In this document: positions 12,918 through 17,037 of the stretch, one piece after another
How positions within the stretch are numbered: the stretch's first letter is position 1
Layout: every line of letters starts with the position of its first letter
From: Syntrophaceae bacterium UBA2251
GTDB taxonomy: Bacteria > Desulfobacterota > Syntrophia > Syntrophales > UBA2251
DNA: 17,037 bases
Direction of reading: 5' to 3'
Assembly (NCBI GenBank): GCA_002347815.1
Contig: DDXV01000080.1
Coordinates: 4,162-21,198, forward strand
The notes under the pieces: generated by a model
What the model saw: the letters and a program-made list of their open reading frames with translations, nothing else
What the model was told of the DNA's origin: nothing
The model's database searches: none
Program-made: the position numbers and the translations under genes

Positions 12918-14480
12918 ATGTCTGACGGTTTGATCATTCTATTCATCGTTTTGGCGGGCGCTGTCGGGTTGGTCCTGGGGTATGCCCTGAAGCAGAGGCT
13001 CTCCCGGAAGCAACGCGGCGCGTCGGAACGCCTCGCGACCCGCATCGTCGATGAGGCCAAAAAGGAAGCGGAAAACATCAAGAAGGAGGCGATCCTGCAG
13101 GCGAAGGAGAACCTTCTCAAGGCCAAGACGGAGTTCGAGAGGGACGCCCAGGAGAGAAAGACCGAGCTCGACAACCTGGAAAAGCGCCTGCGCACCAAGG
13201 AAGAGGCGATCGACAAGCGGATCGACACGATCGGCCAGAAGGAGGCCAATCTGGAGGGTCGGGACAAGACCCTGACCCAGAAGGAGGACCAGATCGGCGA
13301 AAAGCACAGTCGCCTGGACCGGATGATCGAGGAGCAGCGGGAGCAACTGGAAAAGGCGGCGGGCATCTCCTCCGAAGAGGCGAAGGCGCTCCTCGTTCAG
13401 GCGATGGAGGCGGAGGCCAAGCACGAGGCGGCCCTGGCCATCCGCAAGATCGAGGACGAGACCCGGCGGACGGCGGACAAAAAGGCGCGGGACATCCTGG
13501 CGTACTCGATCCAGCGCTACGCGGGCGACGTGGTCGCGGAAAACACCGTTTCCGTCGTGAGCCTGCCGAACGACGAAATGAAGGGCCGGATCATCGGCCG
13601 CGAAGGGCGCAACATCCGGGCCATCGAGGCGGCGACGGGGATCGACCTGATCGTCGACGATACGCCGGAGGCGGTCGTCCTCTCGAGCTTCGATCCCGTG
13701 CGGCGGGAGGTGGCCCGGCTCTCCCTGGAGCGGTTGATCACGGACGGCCGGATCCACCCGGGGCGCATCGAGGACGTCGTCAAGAAGGTGGCGACGGAGG
13801 TGGACAACATCATTCGGGAGACGGGGGAACGCACCTCCTTCGATGTCGGCGTCCACGATATCCATCCGGAGATCCTGAAACTCCTGGGGAGCCTGAAGTA
13901 CCGGACGAGCTATTCGCAGAACGTCCTCCAGCATTCCGTGGATGTGGCGCATCTGACGGGCATGATGGCGTCCGAACTCAAGATGAACGTCAAGGAGGCC
14001 AAGCGCGCCGGGCTTCTGCACGACATCGGTAAGGCCATCGACCACAAGATCGAGGGGACCCATGCGGCCATCGGTGCGGACTTTGCGAAGCGCTACGGAG
14101 AGTCGCCGCGGATCATGCAGGCCATCGCCACCCATCACGACGACGGGCGGATGAACACCATCCTGGGCGTTCTCGTTCAGGCCGCCGACACACTGTCCGC
14201 GGCCCGTCCCGGGGCCCGGCGGGAGATGCTGGAGACGTATGTGCGGCGGCTGGAAGAACTGGAGGCCATCGCGAACTCGTTTACCGGCGTGGACAAGTGT
14301 TTCGCCATCCAGGCGGGGCGGGAGATCCGGATCCTCGTGGAGAACGAGAAGATTTCCGACAACGACGCGGTCATGCTCTGCCGCGACATCGTCAAGAAGA
14401 TCGAGGCCGAACTGACCTATCCGGGGCAGATCAAGGTGACGGTCATCCGGGAAACCCGCGTCTCGGAGTTCGCGAAGTAA
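12918..14480 (+). CDS. rny: Ribonuclease Y
   Basis: 520 residues, the standard length. It is a membrane-bound endoribonuclease that starts mRNA decay. Residues 4-24 are the single N-terminal membrane helix (LIILFIVLAGAVGLVLGY). Residues 30-200 are a long charged coiled coil. The KH RNA-binding domain is around 208-275 with the GxxG loop GREG (227-230). The HD catalytic domain (about 335-430) carries QHSVDVAH, the LLHDIGK motif with H368-D369, and ATHHDDG (404-410). GGAGG lies about 13 bases before the ATG. The next gene is the YmdB-type phosphodiesterase, the conserved rny-ymdB pairing. Confidence 0.97.
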   Translation: MSDGLIILFIVLAGAVGLVLGYALKQRLSRKQRGASERLATRIVDEAKKEAENIKKEAILQAKENLLKAKTEFERDAQERKTELDNLEKRLRTKEEAIDKRIDTIGQKEANLEGRDKTLTQKEDQIGEKHSRLDRMIEEQREQLEKAAGISSEEAKALLVQAMEAEAKHEAALAIRKIEDETRRTADKKARDILAYSIQRYAGDVVAENTVSVVSLPNDEMKGRIIGREGRNIRAIEAATGIDLIVDDTPEAVVLSSFDPVRREVARLSLERLITDGRIHPGRIEDVVKKVATEVDNIIRETGERTSFDVGVHDIHPEILKLLGSLKYRTSYSQNVLQHSVDVAHLTGMMASELKMNVKEAKRAGLLHDIGKAIDHKIEGTHAAIGADFAKRYGESPRIMQAIATHHDDGRMNTILGVLVQAADTLSAARPGARREMLETYVRRLEELEAIANSFTGVDKCFAIQAGREIRILVENEKISDNDAVMLCRDIVKKIEAELTYPGQIKVTVIRETRVSEFAK

Positions 14481-14546
14481 TCGAGGCAAAGGGCGGGGGC
14501 CGAAGGCACATGCCGGCTCTCCCCCACGCCTGTCCGAAGGATCATC

Positions 14547-15335
14547 ATGAATATCCTTTTCATCGGCGACATCATCGGTAAGCCGGGGCGGCGCGCCGTC
14601 CGGGAGCTGCTGCCCCGCCTGGCGGCCGAGGCGGGGATCGATTTCGTCATCGCCAATTGCGAGAATGCGGCGGCCGGCTTCGGCGTGACCCGCGACGTGG
14701 TCGAGGAGCTGTACCGCGACGGCGTCCATGTCCTGACCTCGGGGAACCATTTCTGGGACAAGAAGGAGGTCCTCGAATTCGCGGAGGATTACGAAACCCT
14801 CCTGCGCCCGGCCAATTATCCGGACGGCGTGCCCGGGTGGGGCAGCGCGATCCTGCCGACGGCGACCGGGGAATACGTCGGGGTGCTCAATCTGGCCGGC
14901 CGGGTGTTCATGGCCCCCCTCGACTGTCCGTTCCGGACGGCGGACCGGGAGCTCGCGCTTCTGGAGAAAAAGGCCCGGATCATCATCGTGGACGTGCACG
15001 CCGAGGCGACATCGGAGAAGCAGGCCCTGGGCTGGTACCTGGCGGGCCGCGTCAGCGCCGTCATCGGGACGCACACGCACGTCCAGACGTCGGACGCCTG
15101 TATCCGGCCCGGCGGTACGGCTTACCTGACGGACGCCGGGATGACGGGACCGTTCGAGTCGGTCATCGGCATCGGCAAGGAAATCATCCTGGAGCGCTTT
15201 CTCTCGCAGACGCCGAGAAAGTACGACGTGGCGAAGGGGGACATCCGCCTTCAGGGCGCCGTCATCACGGTTGACGAAAAGACCGGCCGGGCGACGGATA
15301 TTCAGGCGATCAGCCGGAAGCTGGAGGCGGGATAG
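14547..15335 (+). CDS. ymdB: YmdB-type metallophosphoesterase (TIGR00282 family)
   Basis: 262 residues, close to the B. subtilis protein, a 2',3'-cyclic nucleotide phosphodiesterase that affects RNase Y-linked regulation. The di-metal residues are all visible: D8 in ILFIGDIIG, E39-N40 in ANCENAAAGFG, N67-H68 in TSGNHFWDKKE, H151 in VDVHAEATSEK, and H176 and H178 in IGTHTHVQT. The C-terminal GMTGPFESVIG segment is typical. The start is the ATG at 14547 with GAAGGA upstream. It follows rny by 66 bases and precedes tyrS by 20, so the three are probably co-transcribed. Confidence 0.94.
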   Translation: MNILFIGDIIGKPGRRAVRELLPRLAAEAGIDFVIANCENAAAGFGVTRDVVEELYRDGVHVLTSGNHFWDKKEVLEFAEDYETLLRPANYPDGVPGWGSAILPTATGEYVGVLNLAGRVFMAPLDCPFRTADRELALLEKKARIIIVDVHAEATSEKQALGWYLAGRVSAVIGTHTHVQTSDACIRPGGTAYLTDAGMTGPFESVIGIGKEIILERFLSQTPRKYDVAKGDIRLQGAVITVDEKTGRATDIQAISRKLEAG

Positions 15336-15355
15336 ATTCAGGACGGAGATTCACC

Positions 15356-16636
15356 ATGAACGTTTTTGACGTCTTTCGCGAGCGGGGATTCATCGAGCAG
15401 GTCACGGACGAGGCCCTGGTCGAGGACCTGCTCGCCCGGGAAAAGGTCACCGGCTACATCGGTTTCGATCCGACGGCGGCGAGCCTGCACGTCGGCAGCC
15501 TGGTCCCGATCATGGCCCTCGCCCACATTCAGCGGCAAGGCCACCGCCCCATTGCCCTGATCGGCGGCGGGACGGCCCTGATCGGCGATCCGTCCGGCAA
15601 GACGGAGATGCGCCAGATCCTGACCCGCGCGCAGGTCGATCGCAATGCAGCCTGCATTCGCGAGCAGTTGTCCCAGTATCTCGATTTCTCGGACGGGAAG
15701 GCCCTGCTGCTGAACAACGCCGACTGGCTGGCCCGGCTCAATTATATCGAATTTCTGCGCGACATCGGCCGGCACTTCAGCGTGAACAAGATGCTGGCCG
15801 CGGAGAGTTACCGGATCCGCCTCGAAAAGGGGCTCAACTTCATCGAGTTCAACTACATGCTGCTCCAGGCCTACGATTTCCTCCACCTCTTCCGGCAGGA
15901 GGGCTGCGTCCTCCAGATGGGGGGCAACGACCAGTGGGGGAACATGCTGGCCGGAAGCGACCTGATCCGGCGCCTGGAGGGCAAGAACGCCTTCAGCCTG
16001 ACGTTTCCCCTGATCACCACCGCCGCGGGCCACAAGATGGGCAAGACGGAAAAGGGAACGGTGTGGCTGGACCGGTCGCTCACCTCGCCCTACGACTATT
16101 ACCAGTACTGGATCAACGCCGAGGACGCCGACGTGGAGCGCTTCCTGCTCCTGTTCACCTTCCTGCCCGTGGAGGAGGTCCGGGCGGTCCGCGCGTTGAG
16201 CGACGCCCGGCTGAACATGGCCAAGGCGGTCCTCGCCTTCGAGGCGACGAAGGTCACGCACGGCGAGGCGGCGGCGGCGGACGCCTGGCGGGCGTCCTGC
16301 CAGGCCTTCGGCACGAAGCCGGTGGAGGAGGGGCTGTTCCCGTCCAGCACGATTCCCCGTCAGGCCGCGACCCAGGACGTGTCGGCCATCCCGTGTCTCG
16401 TCAAATCTCGAGAGGACATGGCCGCCGGCATTCCGGCGTTCGAGCTCTTTCACGAGGTCGGGCTGTGCGCCTCCCGCGGCGAGGCCCGGCGTCTGATCCA
16501 GCAGGGCGGCGGGTACGTGAACGAGCGCCCCGTCGACCGGATCGACGAGAAAATCGGCCCCGGCCACTGTGACGCGCGGGGGGAAATCCGCTTAAGGAAG
16601 GGAAAGAAAACGTATTTTATCGTTCGTGTAAAATAA
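15356..16636 (+). CDS. tyrS: Tyrosyl-tRNA synthetase
   Basis: 426 residues, the bacterial TyrRS length. It charges tRNA-Tyr. Class I signatures: YIGFDPTAASLHVGSLVPI (34-52) with the HIGH-type HVGS (45-48) and tyrosine-binding Tyr34; NYMLLQAYDFLHL (166-178); QMGGNDQWGN (187-196); and the KMSKS-type KMGKT (227-231). The C-terminal S4-like RNA-binding domain (about 355-426: LFHEVGLCASRGEARRLIQQ) is intact. GGAG lies about ten bases before the ATG. The stop codon TAA (16634-16636) lies inside the AT-rich upstream element of the first rRNA promoter. Confidence 0.97.
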   Translation: MNVFDVFRERGFIEQVTDEALVEDLLAREKVTGYIGFDPTAASLHVGSLVPIMALAHIQRQGHRPIALIGGGTALIGDPSGKTEMRQILTRAQVDRNAACIREQLSQYLDFSDGKALLLNNADWLARLNYIEFLRDIGRHFSVNKMLAAESYRIRLEKGLNFIEFNYMLLQAYDFLHLFRQEGCVLQMGGNDQWGNMLAGSDLIRRLEGKNAFSLTFPLITTAAGHKMGKTEKGTVWLDRSLTSPYDYYQYWINAEDADVERFLLLFTFLPVEEVRAVRALSDARLNMAKAVLAFEATKVTHGEAAAADAWRASCQAFGTKPVEEGLFPSSTIPRQAATQDVSAIPCLVKSREDMAAGIPAFELFHEVGLCASRGEARRLIQQGGGYVNERPVDRIDEKIGPGHCDARGEIRLRKGKKTYFIVRVK

Positions 16637-16678
16637 TTCAAATTAATGCTTGACACCCCGGGGAAGAAAGGTTAAAAG
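16629..16678 (+). promoter_or_regulatory. rRNA promoter P1 with UP-like element
   Basis: TTGACA (16650-16655), 17-base spacer, TAAAAG (16673-16678). The AT-rich TAAAATAATTCAAATTAATG directly upstream resembles an UP element and overlaps the end of tyrS. A boxA-like TGTTCTTT follows at 16686-16693. Confidence 0.65.
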
Positions 16679-16748
16679 CCGCGTCTGTTCTTTGGTAGCA
16701 GGCTTTTACTCGAGCGGTTGTCTCCTGGGTTCCTGACGTTTTCACTCT

Positions 16749-16771
16749 CCGGAAAGGCCCGTCTTTTCCGG
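16749..16771. repeat. Inverted repeat in the rRNA leader
   Basis: CCGGAAA (16749-16755) and TTTCCGG (16765-16771) with a 9-base loop, between the two rRNA promoters. It could fold in the P1 transcript. No T-run follows directly. Confidence 0.45.
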
Positions 16772-16792
16772 AACGGGGTTAAAAATTCCGTT

Positions 16793-16848
16793 TAAAATAA
16801 TTTGAAATTGTTCTTGACACAGGGAGAGTTTTGAATTACGTATAAAAG
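16793..16848 (+). promoter_or_regulatory. rRNA promoter P2 with UP-like element
   Basis: TTGACA (16814-16819) preceded by TAAAATAATTTGAAATTG. The 28 bases from the start of this element through the -35 match P1 at about 22 positions with identical spacing. The best -10, TATAAA (16841-16846), is 21 bases from the -35, which is long; a normal 17-base spacer gives only TACGTA. Confidence 0.6.
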
Positions 16849-16861
16849 CTCGTTTGAAGCA

Positions 16862-16874
16862 CGTTCTTTCAAAA
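16862..16874 (+). promoter_or_regulatory. boxA-like antitermination motif
   Basis: CGTTCTTTCAAAA followed by GTGAATAG resembles the NusB/NusE-binding boxA of rRNA leaders (TGCTCTTTRA-type). It lies about 80 bases before the 16S gene, the usual place. Confidence 0.55.
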
Positions 16875-16927
16875 GTGAATAGTGGGATAATCGATTAGCA
16901 GGTCCTTTGTTCAACAATTTGAGTGCA

Positions 16928-16943
16928 TGGAGCGCAAGCTCCA
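16928..16943 (+). other. Leader hairpin just before 16S
   Basis: TGGAGC-GCAA-GCTCCA: a perfect 6-base stem closed by a GNRA-type GCAA tetraloop, ending about nine bases before the mature 16S 5' end. It is likely a structural or processing element of the rRNA leader. Confidence 0.55.
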
Positions 16944-16952
16944 ATAGGATTA

Positions 16953-17037
<85 letters not shown>

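Noticed and set aside
12939..15080. A 713-codon minus-strand frame opposite rny and ymdB
   Set aside because: It is antisense to two conserved genes with intact catalytic residues and is explained by GC codon bias.

Overview
The window is a GC-rich (roughly two thirds G+C) piece of a bacterial chromosome. The last 85 bases are the 5' end of a 16S rRNA gene. Its opening (27F-type sequence, then AACAAACGCTGGCGGCGTGC and GTCGTACGAGAAAG) resembles Syntrophales (Syntrophus/Smithella group, Desulfobacterota). This assignment is from memory of those sequences, not from a search. The first 12 bases are the end of the Nextera transposon mosaic end, so the left edge is most likely a read or contig end.

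Left part, minus strand (1-7374). Reading leftwards, the genes are purD, purH and purE (late purine synthesis), then a short-form Sua5/TsaC threonylcarbamoyl-AMP synthase, then a two-gene envelope module. That module is an exported TPR plus outer-membrane beta-barrel protein followed by a FecR-domain protein with a Gln/Gly/Asp-rich tail that runs off the left edge. The module has its own strong sigma70-type promoter (2672-2701). Four alternating TGTGA/TCACA half-sites (2729-2769) lie just upstream of it, which suggests control by a CRP/FNR-family regulator. The gaps between the minus-strand genes carry repeats: two REP-like hairpins (purH-purE), a degenerate 7-base-period tract (downstream of purE), and a small inverted-repeat element that contains the start codon and ribosome binding site of the Sua5 gene.

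Middle, plus strand (7520-11873). This is a tightly packed operon: two tandem CNNM/CorC-type (DUF21-CBS-CorC) membrane proteins, a uridylyltransferase-only GlmU homologue, and dusB. Three of the junctions are 4-base ATGA overlaps or gaps of a few bases. The second CNNM protein has lost the Gly-Glu-x-x-Pro-Lys motif found in the first.

Right part, plus strand (11870-17037). A good promoter starting at the dusB stop codon drives a ZapB-like coiled-coil gene and zapA. A clear 6S RNA gene follows, then rny (RNase Y), a YmdB-type phosphodiesterase, and tyrS. Two tandem rRNA promoters with matching AT-rich upstream elements follow, the first overlapping the tyrS stop codon, then boxA-like leader motifs and the 16S start.

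Most of the window is conserved housekeeping. The less explained parts are the TPR-barrel/FecR module with its operator cluster, the repeat element that supplies the sua5 start, and the motif-less CNNM paralogue. I did not find a convincing wholly new system.
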